This document shows positions 21,247 through 31,921 of a stretch of DNA of 64,000 bases, one piece after another (within the stretch, counting starts at the first letter, position 1; every line of letters begins with the position of its first letter). A program made the position numbers and the translations under genes. The stretch comes from Acanthamoeba sp. SK_2022b (lineage: Eukaryota; Discosea; Longamoebia; Acanthamoebidae), in NCBI GenBank assembly GCA_027943245.1, contig JANDJZ010000068.1:62001-126000 (forward strand), read 5' to 3'. A model generated the notes under the pieces. It did not search any database and was not told where the DNA came from. It saw only the letters and a program-made list of their open reading frames with translations.

Positions 21247-21638
21247 GGATGTGAACGCCCTTTTTCTGTGGCGAGGGGAGATTGACTCCCCTCCTTGGTG
21301 ATGGTTCCATTTTTTCTTACGTTAAATTCTCAATGGCCAAAGGTCTGTTCTGGCTCTGCTCGTCCCCTCCAGGCAACCTGAGCCAACGTTACAACCTCTC
21401 GTTCTCCTTTCCAGTTGTCCTTGCCGAGGTTGCTTGGTCGTTTCGGTTTGGGTTGAACAGCCACGGCCGCTTCAATTTCGAACAACCCCTATTTCCTAAT
21501 TATCTGGAGAATGCCGTGTGCCGGCAAGAAGAGAAAGAGAGGAGAGAACAAGAAGCTGCGCCCCGGTCCGGGGCTACACCAATTGGGGATTGCCCGACCC
21601 GAGCGGCACTCAGTCCCTGCTGTTTGTATGCCACCGCC
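21247..21638. other. Divergent intergenic region (RhoGEF / DMT transporter)
   Basis: 392 bases between opposing start codons. AT content is slightly raised at 21305-21330. No motif was convincing. Confidence 0.35.
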
Positions 21639-23421
21639 ATGTCCCTCGTCCACGAAGAAGAGTACGCACACAAGAATTATAAGCTTTACTGGAACAAGAA
21701 CAAGAATAAGGAATTTTCCTCTACGGCTGGTGGTTCGCCGGCAGGGTGGCGTCGGTGCTCAAGACGCATGGAGTGCTGCTCGTAGTGCAATTCAGTTGGG
21801 CCAGCCTCACCATTTTTGCCAAGCTCGCTCTCGGTACGCCTCTGCAGTCCCGCCCCACCAAGCTGAGAGGTGTGGTTCCTCGTTGTGTGCGTAACTCACC
21901 CACCGCTGCCGCAGGCTACATGACCCCCGGCGTTTTCATGACGCTGCGGCTGTGCGCCAGCATGCCCTTCTTCTTCCTTGCTGCCTACATTGCTGATCGT
22001 GAGGCGTGGCGAACGACGGATGCCCTCAGCTCCCGCAACGTAGCCGTTGCCGTTGTAATGGGCATCTGCTGCTTCTGGGCCAACCAAACAACGTTCATGT
22101 ACGGCCTGGCCCTCACCACACCCACGAACGCAGGTGCGTAGAGCTCCCGGCCAATTAACACGAAACGTATCCGATTCTTATGTGCTACTCCGTTTGCTCT
22201 CAACAGCGGTCCTGATGCTGCTGATTCCCATTTGGACGTGTGTCGTCTGCGTCATCCTCGGACGAGAGGAGCGTGGCTGGATCAAGTTTCTGGGCATCTC
22301 CGTAACCGTTGTTGGTAAAACTCTTCTGGTTACACACATGAAGATGGGCCATTCTGAAAAGAAAGGAATGTTGTGTCGCAGGTGCCATCATTCTGCTGGA
22401 AGTGGAGTCATTCGAGCTATCACATGACACGATGACAGGCAACCTTCTTATCGTTGTGACCACTGTACGGTTTGTGGGCATTTGGTATGGTTACAAACAG
22501 ACTTTGCTCTCCTGACCTTGGTTCTGTTGGTCAGGTGCTCTACACGGTTTACATTGTGATGGGCAAGCCACTCTGTAGCAAGATACCCCCATTCACTCTC
22601 TCGTTCATCATGTTCGGTGCATCGAGTTGCATGTGCATCGTCTTCGTGTGGACCGACTGGGGTCAATGGGGCGCAGTATGTTGTAACCTGAACATCTGCT
22701 CATTCTTCTCACTGTTATCTGACCTCCCCCTGCCATACTTGTATGCAGTTGTGGGATGTTCCGATGGAAGCATGGGGTTCTGTCTTTATCGCCACATTTG
22801 TGGGCACCTTCCTCACCTATGGGTACTCCGGTCAGCTGACGTCGCTCGAACCTCTGTGGCTGACTTTCCCCCACCGGGCACGGCATCCCACCCAGGCTGA
22901 CGACATGGGCGCTCCGACAGGCACCCGAAACAACCGTGGTGCTGTACGGGCCAGTAGAGCTCATCTTCACCGGTACTGATGTCTAGGCACAAGCTTGGTC
23001 TGCCTTTTTCTCACTCTGTATGCATGTTGGTTGAAGGGTTGATGGCGATCACCATCCTCGGCGAGAGGCTCACATGGCGACTGTTGGCCGGGTCAAGCGG
23101 CATTGTTGCCGGCCTGTTATTGGTGATCTATGCTCTCCGCAGGTACCTCTCTAATGCCACGTGCATACGGTCCTCCGTAACAGATGTCTTGTCTCATGTC
23201 CCAGAGAAGCGGAAGCACGACAGTCGAGGGAGCAGGAGAAAGAAGCACAAAAATGGAATGCAATGCACTTCGCTTCTGGCACAGAACGCTGGCTGGAGGA
23301 AGGCGGAAGCACCAAGCTCGCCCCGTGTGACGGTACCTCTCCTGCTAATAGTGCGCCATGTTACCCCTCTGATGTTGTGGCATTACGCACAGAGTCCACC
23401 GCACTGCTTGGCACCAGGTGA
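21639..23421 (+). CDS. DMT superfamily (EamA-type) transporter, intact copy
   Basis: Exon 1 (21639-21661, MSLVHEEE) joins exon 2 at 21745 in phase. Membrane segments follow in order: LKTHGVLLVVQFSWASLTIF, MTLRLCASMPFFFLAAYIAD, VAVAVVMGICCFWANQTTFM, AVLMLLIPIWTCVVCVILGR, LGISVTVVGAIILLEVESF, TLSFIMFGASSCMCIVFVW, VFIATFVGTFLTYG, and MAITILGERLTWRLLAGSSG with IVAGLLLVIYALR. That is about ten spans with GERLTW at the second EamA repeat end. The cytosolic tail (EARQSREQEKEAQKWNAMHF) ends at TGA 23419-23421. EamA/WAT1-like carriers move small metabolites or amines; the substrate is unknown. The start was chosen because the same ATG-exon and intron are conserved in the nearby second copy. Confidence 0.85.
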
Positions 23422-25319
23422 GCAGCCACATTTCGGCCGACAGCAAAAGTCTAAAGCAGGATTTATGTGGAGTTGGAAAAACGCAGAACAAGGGAATTTT
23501 AGTGGCCATGATCTGTACAAAATTGGGGGGGGGTGTTGAGCTTAACCCTACAAAATGAAGGGCAGGCATGTAGCATCCACAAATTGAGGTGTTGAGGGTT
23601 GAGGCACATCTGTGTCAAGGAAGTTAAAGGGGTCTGCATCAAGGCTTTTTGGGAGGTGGAGGACGTGGACATTGTGGCGAAGTGACCAACTTGAACAGCC
23701 AATCCACTTCTGGACATGCTTGAAGAGCTCATTGTAAATAGCATACTCATCCTTGTACAGGGTCACCACCTGTGTGCTGAAGCAAAACCTTTGTGCAGTG
23801 TCAGGCAATGAGGCAGGTGCAAACACACCACCTGCACATGCATGACAGTGCAGCATTAAGTCATGAGGTGCAGGAGCTACACCATCAGCATGGTTCATGT
23901 ATACATGCAAAAGGATGTACACCACATCCACTAGGTGGCTCAGTATGATTTGACATGGTGGCTCTGATTACCCTTGATGATGGTTCTATGCTGATGGCTG
24001 CTGTCATTAATGAATGAAGCACCCAAGAGATTGCAAGGAATTTGGTGGGACTGACCAGACAATGAATCAAACTCATTAATGTTCCTGTGCAGTCCTGTCC
24101 GATTTTTGATGTGCCAGCTACTCCACCCATCAGCAATGAGTGGACATTGGCTTTGCATGGAATGCCAAGACAGTTTGTGGCCTGGAAGTTCACAGTTGCA
24201 GGTGTTGGCCCATATGGGTTTCTCTCCCTTCCTTTTTTTGACTTTGTGTTACAACACCAAACCACCTCCCAACATATGAATGACAACAGCAATGCCTACC
24301 CCAGCTGGTTTTGTAAGACCATCTGTAAATTTAACTTCATTTTCACAACACAAAAAACGACCCTCCATTTTTTGTGCCTCTCCATTCACTTTTACTTCAA
24401 TAAAATGAGAAATTCTACCTCATTAAAATCCATTTTAATTGCACATTACAAACAATTACCCTACCTAAAATATTGTAAACTTAAAATTACAATTGTTACT
24501 TGGTTAATTCACCAGAAACCACTGCATTTCCTGGAAATGAGTGCCCAAAAAAAACACCAGCCATTTTCGACCTCTCATTTGATAATAGGGAAGGTTCTTG
24601 GTGGAAGATTTCTGGTTCACAACTCTGCTGGCCATGTTATCACCAGTCTGTCCACCAACACTTGTGGCTAACTTCATTTTTTGAGATTGTGGGTGACCGA
24701 CTTCCTGATGGTGACATCCACCTGCCCTTTTTGCTCACATGGCGCCAAGTCCATTCCCTGTGCCAATCCTCACCCTCATCCACTGTTCCCCTTCTTTCTT
24801 ACTCTGCTCTGCTGCAGCACATTCACTCACACTTTTCCTTTGACAAGCTTCCTTGCAACTCAAGGCTTGGATTCAAAATGTGAGAACTTGTGAATAGAAC
24901 TTCATTTTGTGCTCAATTCCACATGTACTTGAATAGTACCTTCAGCCTTGGGGTCATGTACACCAGTTTTTAGGTTTATCAAAAAGTGACATTGTTATCA
25001 AATCAAACTTAAAATACTGGACCTCACATTTGGTAATAGAGGCAGTTCAGAGCTGTGCGAGCAGCTACATCATTGCAATTAAGTGTATAACATAATAGGT
25101 AACCATGTTGTGGTTCTTTAAAAAAAGCTGGTTATTGACATTCTCATGGGTGCGCTTGTACATGTATGGTGCTCCATCGTGTGGCGCCCATGGAATGTGA
25201 GCATAGAATACATAAAAAATGTGTGGTTCTAAGTCACTGTTTAACCAACCAATTGGCTTAAATTGAAGGTTGGAAGGTGGCAGCACAGCCACCAAGCGGT
25301 GTTGTTCTGTCTGGCCAGC
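23422..25319. mobile_element. AT-rich island, possible decayed DNA transposon
   Basis: About 1.9 kb of low-GC sequence sharply different from its surroundings, lying between two copies of the DMT gene. It is full of AT-rich words (for example 24320-24500) and has no gene-like exon structure. On the minus strand, 23931-23548 is open for 127 codons and contains a CxxC-type motif (LMLHCHACAGGVFAPASLPD) followed by FCFSTQVVTLYKDEYAIYNE, which weakly resembles the N-terminal part of KDZ/CxC-type transposases. A second open stretch, 24292-23885, is in another frame. No terminal inverted repeats or target-site duplication were identified by eye. Mobile origin is an inference. Confidence 0.4.
23548..23931 (-). 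pseudogene. Possible transposase fragment (KDZ-like), low confidence
   Basis: An open frame of 127 codons in the AT-rich island. Visible features are a His/Cys motif (LMLHCHACAGG), a hydrophobic/aromatic segment TAQRFCFSTQVVTLYKDEYA and WIGCSSWSLRHNVHVLHLPK. KDZ transposases have a Cys pair, then an FPASxxxPxTAFxF-like motif; GVFAPASLPDTAQRFCF is similar in spacing. The frame is short and isolated, so at best it is a remnant. It may also be chance. Confidence 0.25.
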
Positions 25320-26780
25320 ATGTCCCTCTCCCAAAACGAGTATACTACAACATGAAAACTATACAGTGCACTTTGAGATGTAATTTCAACTTTTTTCTAC
25401 TGGCAGGGTGGTGTCAATGCTCAAGACACACGGAGTCCTGCTCATGGTTCAGTTAGGCTGGGCCAGCCTCACCATATTTGCCAAGCTTGCCCTAGGTTCC
25501 GCTCCTGACCAAGTGGTGTTGGTTCCTCATTATGTGCGTATCTCACCCACCGTTCCAGGCAACATGACCCCACCTGATCAAGTTTCTGGGCATCTTCATC
25601 ACCATTGTTGGTAAATAGCTTGCAGCCGCCATTTGATACAACTAAACAAGCATTGAGTTCCTTAACCTCCGTGGTGCTTCCTTGTTATAGGTGCCATCGT
25701 TCTGCTGGAGGTGGAATCATTTGAGCTATCACACGACACGATGACAGGCAACCTTCTTGTCATTGTGACCACTGTACGTAATTTCCTAGATGACCTTGGC
25801 TGGATGCTTCTCTTGACACGCTATCGTTTTGGTGGTCAGGTGGTTTATACGGTTTTCATCGTGATGGGCAAGCCACTATGCAGCAAGATACCCCCGTTCA
25901 CTCTCTCATTCATCATGTTTGGTGCATCGAGTTGCATGTGCATTGTCTTCGTGCGGACCGACTGGGATAACTGGGGTGCCGTACGTCTCGCCAGGACATC
26001 TCATCACTCCTACTCCACCCTACCTTACATTCCTCCGGTCCTGCGCAGCTGCGGGACGTTCCGATGGAGGCGTGGGGTTCCCTCGCCATTTTCACATTTG
26101 TGGGCACTTTCCTCACCTACGGGTACTTTCCCTCTCACTTCTCATCCACTGCCAGGTCTTTGGGGAGCAACGGCCACCACGTCGGCGACCATCGCTGAAT
26201 GGCTTCTTCCCAACCGTGCATGGCATCTCAGGCTGACGACGTGGGCGCTTGGGAAGGCTCCTGAAACAAGAGTGGTTCTGTATGGACCAGTGGAGCTCAT
26301 TTTCACCGGTACCTGTCCACAAGCTGGTGATTCCATTTGCTCCTACCTTTTTCTCACTCTGTGTGCATGTTGGTTGAAGGGTTGATGGCCATCACCAGCC
26401 TCGGCGAGAGGCTCACGTGGCGGCTGTTGGTCGGGTCAAGCGGCATCGTTGCCGGCCTGTTCTTGGTGATCTACGCTCTCCACAGGTACCTCTCTAATAC
26501 TACGTGTCGCACAGCTGCCTGTCTTGTCAAAATCTTATCGCACCTCACAGAAAACGGAAGCACGACAGTCGAGGGAGCAGGAGAAAGAAGCACAAAAGTC
26601 ACGCGCAACCCACTTAACCTTTGGCGTAGAGAGCTTGCTAGAGGAAGGCGGAAGCACCAAGCTCGCTCAGTGCGACGGTACCTTCCATCTCTTCTTCCCG
26701 ATGTCCTTGCTGGTGTTTCATTTGTGGCGCTATGCGCGCAGAGTCCACCGCACTGCTTGGCACCAGGTGAGCTCTGCATT
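25320..26780 (+). pseudogene. Truncated, frameshifted second copy of the DMT/EamA transporter
   Basis: A paralogue of 21639-23421 in the same order: ATG exon (MSLSQNE, 25320), exon 2 at 25407 (LKTHGVLLMVQLGWASLTIF), then a jump. After ATGACCCC (25564-25571) the sequence goes directly to ATCAAGTTTCTGGG, so about 350 bases equivalent to 21928-22279 (end of exon 3, its intron and most of exon 4) are missing. The join shifts the frame and, with the same splicing, the next exon meets TGA within GGAATCATTTGAG. Later exons stay highly similar (TLSFIMFGASSCMCIVFVR, VVLYGPVELIFTG, MAITSLGERLTWRLLVGSSG, tail RQSREQEKEAQKS). Homology fades near 26795. It is probably not functional unless transcription starts after the break. 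Confidence 0.75.
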
Positions 26781-27131
26781 TCGGACCGGTGGACTACACG
26801 GGCGGTCGCCTGGAAGCCAGGCGATCACTGGAAACCAATCACTTTGTAGGAGGATCCAGCAAGTGGCTAGAATAGCACGGTTGTTAGGGCCTCCTTCGAA
26901 ATTTCCCTGGTCCCATGGGTGCGCTGTGGCTCGTTTGGCCTGCCACAAACTTCTTTTGCGCATCTTCTTCGGGTCTTACAAACAAAGCGGCAAAGCAAGT
27001 CGACCTCCGCGAGGTGGTACAACCCGACAACTACTCCCTCCTAGGCGATTTTGTTATTGCAATACAGCGGACTCAAACGGCTATCCGCACATTGCCCGAC
27101 CTGGAAGGAAAAAGAACGAAAGCGACGAAAG
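26781..27131. other. Intergenic region before the RasGEF gene
   Basis: About 350 bases of mixed composition. An open frame at 26915-27250 (LVWPATNFFCASSSG, then VDLREVVQPDNYSLLGDFVI) overlaps the start of the RasGEF; part of it could be an upstream exon, but no join was established. Confidence 0.3.
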
Positions 27132-29129
27132 ATGGAGTCACAAAGAACGAAAGCGCTGGCAGTCATTCAAGCGGCCTGGCGCATCTATGCCCCGTTCCAC
27201 CAGCTCGCCTCCTTTTGCCGTCTCCTTCACAGCCCGCCTTCCTTGGGTAGGACTAGATCCAGAGCTAAGCCCACTATATGTTAACATATAATTCTATCTG
27301 TTTTTTATTAATTTGTTTATTATTTATCAAGTTTTTTGATTTCAATAATACCTGTTGTCCGCCCCTCCTGGCGACGCGAGGCCTTTTCTTTGTTTCCTTA
27401 TTTTTCTTTGCACAGCCCACCTGCTGGTGGGCCATCTCCGCTCTCCTTCTTATGAGTCTTTCTCGACGCCGTGCACAGCAAGTCGAGAGCACGGCCGAAC
27501 GGTGCAGCACCTGACGACCTTCCTCACAACTGGCCCGGCACACACAAAGGAAGATTTCTTCAACCGCGCACACGCGCTCGGGCTCTACCCGTTCGCCATC
27601 ATCGACGGGTCCGACGACGAGCATCATCACAACAATAAGACGACTGGTATTTTTGACTGAGCAGATCACCACGTTCTCCCACCACGCGGTAGCCTCAGGC
27701 CTGACGCCTGTCGTATAGGTCCGACGCAGGTGCTATGGTCGGAGCTCTTGCACACAGAGAACGGCCGAGCGTTGGTCAAGGCCGGCTCTATCCCGTTTCT
27801 CTTCCAGTCTCTCGTCTCCGATTACGGCGGTACCGCTCGTACTCGGCACACGTGTGCGGGGGGAGGGAGCCACGGCTTGCACTGCATACTGACCGTTACG
27901 TTGTGTGCCGTAGGCGTGGAGCCAACATTTTTGGAGGATTTTTTGCTCACCTACCGCACATTCCTCGATCCGCATGCGCTCCTGCTGTTGCTCATACTCC
28001 GGTACTGGGTGCCGCTGGGTGACAAGGATGACAAGAGAGAGGAGCGCGAAAAGAAGCAACGGATTCCGACGCAGATCAAGTGCGCACGCTCTGCCTCTCG
28101 CCGCGCTTGCACGCCCGTGTGCTGACTGGCCCGATTCTCGTGCTGGCGTGCCAGAACCGTGCGCGTGCTGCGAATGTGGATTGAGAACGTGCCGACGGAC
28201 TTCACCGACGACGACGTGCTGACCGCAAATGCGACCACCTTTCTCACGGGCATCGAAACGTTCAAGGTCGCCTCGGGCGAGATCCTCAACATGCTCAAGG
28301 AGAAGCGCAACCCCGGAGCGGCCCAGCACGCGCTGGACGACTCGTGCGCGGCTCAGCCGACCTCCCGATCACGCTGCCAAAGCGACGGACCGGAGCGAGG
28401 CGTCAATTTTGAAGTTGCTGCTACTGCTGCTGCCGACGACTCGAACGAGGACGGCGACAGCGACGGTGGGCTGAGCGACAGCCAAAAGATCAGGTCAGGC
28501 AAGGACCGGTCCTTCCTCTCATTCGATGCCGCAGATGTGGCCTTCGAGTGGACGCTCTCTGCGCAGCGCGTCTACAGAGCAGTCACACCGCGAGTAATAA
28601 CTCTCTCTCTCCCCCCTCCACCTCCAAGATCCTCCTTTTCTCTCCTTGCTCGTGGGCGCACGCGGAGCCTTACTGTTACCTCGGTGTGGTATGCATGCCA
28701 GGAATTCATCAAGCAAGCGTGGAACAAGAAGGCCAGACTGGAACTGGCGCCCAACGTGTCGGCACTGATTGAGGATTTCAACCAGGTCAGATCATCTCTG
28801 TGTTTGCACTTGGCCACGATTCGTGCTCACTCCGTCTGGCTGTGAACCGACAGATGTCGGAGTGGGTGTCGTTGGTGGTGCTCTCCTACCGAGACAGGAA
28901 GCGACGGGGAGAGGCCATTTCCCGGTTCATCAACATTGCTTATGTACGAGCATAGCTCCTTGGTGGGGGGGGGCAGGGGCGAGAATGCTTGCTCATCCCC
29001 ACGCGTGCTCCCCCCCCCCTTTGCAGGAATGCCACAAGTTGAAGAACTACAATACGGTGATGGTGATCCTGTCGGGCCTCACGAAGGCGCACATCACCCG
29101 CCTGAAGAAGTCTTGGGAGGTACTTACAC

Positions 29130-29194
<65 letters not shown>

Positions 29195-31831
29195 CGGCTG
29201 AAGCGGATGCTCTTTCTGGTAATCAATCTCACCACCTCCCCCAACCTCTGATTATACAAAGCTTGTCGACAACAGGGCTAAGAGCAAGTTCAAACTGTTG
29301 AATGAGATCATGGGCATGGAATCCAACTATCAGCAGTATCGCCAGGCGCTCCGGTACACTTAACTGCACTCACGCACGCAGTCACACACCACACCACACC
29401 ACACACAACACCAGATGATCGTGCCATGGCTTACCTTTCTCCTTTGTGCAGAGAGATCGTGCCTCCGATTCCCAGCGTTCCATTTCTGGGACTCTTCCTA
29501 ACCGACCTCACCTTCTTGGACGAGGGCAACTCCGAGCTGATGTCGTCGGCCGAACGTTCAGCTGCATCCTCATCCTCATCCTCATCGTCTTCGTCTGCCT
29601 CGCCTCTGTCGAGCGATAGCGCCCATGGCGTCCGCACCGCGTCGAAGCGCCGAAGCTTCTTCAAGGTCAAGTCGGATCGGTCGGTCAAGCTCGACTCCAA
29701 GCTTCGTGACGCGGGAAACGGCCACACCAAGGAGGACAACAGCGCCTCGGCCGCGCTGATCGCGGAGAGGGCGTCGACGCTGCCCGACCTGGCGGCCGCC
29801 TCGCCCCGCCACAGCCTGCACGCCGCGTCATCCTTGTCCTCCTCCAACAAGCGCATGAGCCTCCTTCACAAAAAGGGGCAGCAAGTTGATAAGAGCGAGG
29901 AGAGCGAAAAGAGCGAAAAGCGACTCTCCATGAAGGCGGTGCGGTACGTTGGGTCGGTCGCTCTCTTTATCGTCGAACAGCGATTTTTAACTCCGAGCCT
30001 GTGGTGTCAAACGAACAAACGCAGATCGCTCTCGGTGTATATGAAGGGGACCAGCGAAAAGATGCGTGGTCTGCGCGGTCGGAAATCGACTTCGACGTTC
30101 GCCACGCTCGATGAGTCGGAGTTACTCGCTGGGTGGCGCGCGGAGGAATCCCCTCGTTTGACCCCCGAGGAAAGGGAAGCGATGGAAGCGTGGAGGAAGC
30201 TCGACATGCAGCAACAGCAACAACAGGCTGTGCTCTCCACAGACATGCAGGAGAGCGGCGACAATCCTGCGGGCGGCAGCCGGCGCAGTCGTCGAGCGCA
30301 CGCCAAGCGAATGCCGCAGGTCTTTGACTGGAAGGAGCTCTCGGAAGCGCTCGTGAAGGAGGAGGAGCTGTCCGGCGAGGTCGACAACATATCTACGCCT
30401 CGTGTGGCCGAGGTGGACAAGGACATGGACAAGGACAAGGCCTGCGCGCCCAAGGAGGAGTCTGTCTCGGATGTCGAACAGGGGCGAGAGCAGGAGCAGG
30501 AGCAGGAGCAGGAAATGCTGATCAACTGGATGAAGCAGCGGACGATGGCCAAGGTGCTCCGGGAATTCCTCAGGTTCCAGAACTGCACCTACCCGCTGCC
30601 CAAGAAGCACGAGAAGACGAGGCGCAAACTCAGGGGCAAGCTCGAGCGCAAGTCGGGCGTCATGGACCACTCGGACACGAGCGTTGCCAAAGAACCCACC
30701 GCCAGCACGCTGCTCTCGTCGGGGACGGCGCTCGAATTCGACCCCAACGCCGACGACGCATCCGATGCTGGGGTGAGCACGCTCTCGGAGGAGATCCGCG
30801 ACATGCTGCGCGAGATGCGCCTGCCGCCGGACATCGCCAACGTCCTGGACCTGTCCACCTACCTGCCCTCTGGAGCACCGCCCGTCCCGCAGCTCCCGCT
30901 CACGCAGAGTGCCGGCGCTCGCACGCCCCGCGGCTCGTCGTCGACGGGCACCTCGCCGCGCTCGCGCTCGGCCACGTCGCTCTCCCCCGCGTCCAATCGC
31001 GCCTCGGTCGCGTTGGAGTCCCTTGCCCACGCACCGGAGGAGCGCTTCAAGTCGCCGCGCTCGACCGTGGTCGCTACCTCGCGCACGCCTCCCTCGCTTT
31101 CACCTCGCGGGCCCAGCGTGAGCATCAAGCGTACCACGTCGATGCCCACCATTACGGTCGCCGACGAATCGGCCTCAGGAGCCAGCGCCGCGCGCCTCGA
31201 CCTCTCGGCGGCGGCGGATGCCTTCACCCCGCGCGCTCCGCTGGAGCGATACCCCGAGCTCTTCACGATGAAGAAGCTCAAGCTCGACGACTCTCTCCTC
31301 TTCGAGCTCTCGCTGCACCTCGAGCCGAGGACCGGCTCGCAGGTGGTCGGGGCGCCCGACAAGAAGGCGCTGTTTGTCATTTCGCCGCCGGCCTCGCCGG
31401 CCGCGACGCCCTATCGAGCGCGCAACAAGATCGACCGCACGGCGGTCGGGCTCGAATCGGACGAGTCCCGTGCCGTTGATGATGCGGCCTCCGCCAGCAC
31501 GAAACCGCTCTCAATCCAGAGCTCGAAGAGCAGCGACGCCATCGGCCCCATGTCGACAAACGCAAAGAACGAAATCGGCGAGGAAGACCGTAGCGAAGGC
31601 AGCAGGCCGCGATCTAACACGACGAGCGTGCTGCCTGGGCGGTCTGGCGAAGATTCGACCAGTGCAAAGGGAGCGGCCCACGAGGGAAAGAAGAAACGAC
31701 GAAACAAGGACGACGCACCCAAGGCCAAAGAAGTCGTCGGTGATGAGGAGTGCCACGAGGTAGACGCAAAGAAGGGCAGCAAGACACGCAAGCTCAAGCG
31801 TGGCAAAAGTAAGGAGCGACTTGATGCCTAA
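27132..31831 (+). CDS. RasGEF with IQ motif and a large insertion inside the Cdc25 domain
   Basis: ATG 27132 starts MESQRTKALAVIQAAWRIYA, an IQ-type calmodulin-binding helix. Exons then carry HLTTFLTTGPAHTKEDFFNR, TQVLWSELLHTENGRALVKA, and the RasGEF-N module (VEPTFLEDFLLTYRTFLDPH, VRVLRMWIENVPTDFTDDDV). The Cdc25 core follows: FIKQAWNKKARLELAPNVSA, MSEWVSLVVLSYRDRKRRGE with AISRFINIAYECHKLKNYNT, VMVILSGLTKAHITRLKKSW, KSKFKLLNEIMGMESNYQQY, PFLGLFLTDLTFLDEGN. The last core helix, LINWMKQRTMAKVLREFLRF, comes only after about 300 low-complexity residues (29531-30517). A Ser/Pro-rich tail ends in a Lys-rich motif. An intron at 29120-29262 holds a (CA)n tract, and 29944-30023 is another intron. 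Product: exchange factor activating Ras-type GTPases. AATAAA follows at 31872. Confidence 0.9.
29129..29192 (+). repeat. (AC)n microsatellite
   Basis: About 32 uninterrupted AC units just inside the donor of a RasGEF intron. Length is likely to vary between strains. Confidence 0.95.
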
Positions 31832-31871
31832 GCGACCTCCTCTGTTCAAATCGTATTTATTCTGGTGTAAC

Positions 31872-31877
31872 AATAAA
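31872..31877 (+). terminator. Putative polyadenylation signal of the RasGEF gene
   Basis: AATAAA 41 bases after the RasGEF stop, in the 90-base gap shared with the convergent RasGAP gene. Confidence 0.45.
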
Positions 31878-31921
31878 AATAACCGGTTTTCCATTTTCTG
31901 CACAACGTTGGCCCGAGCAGC

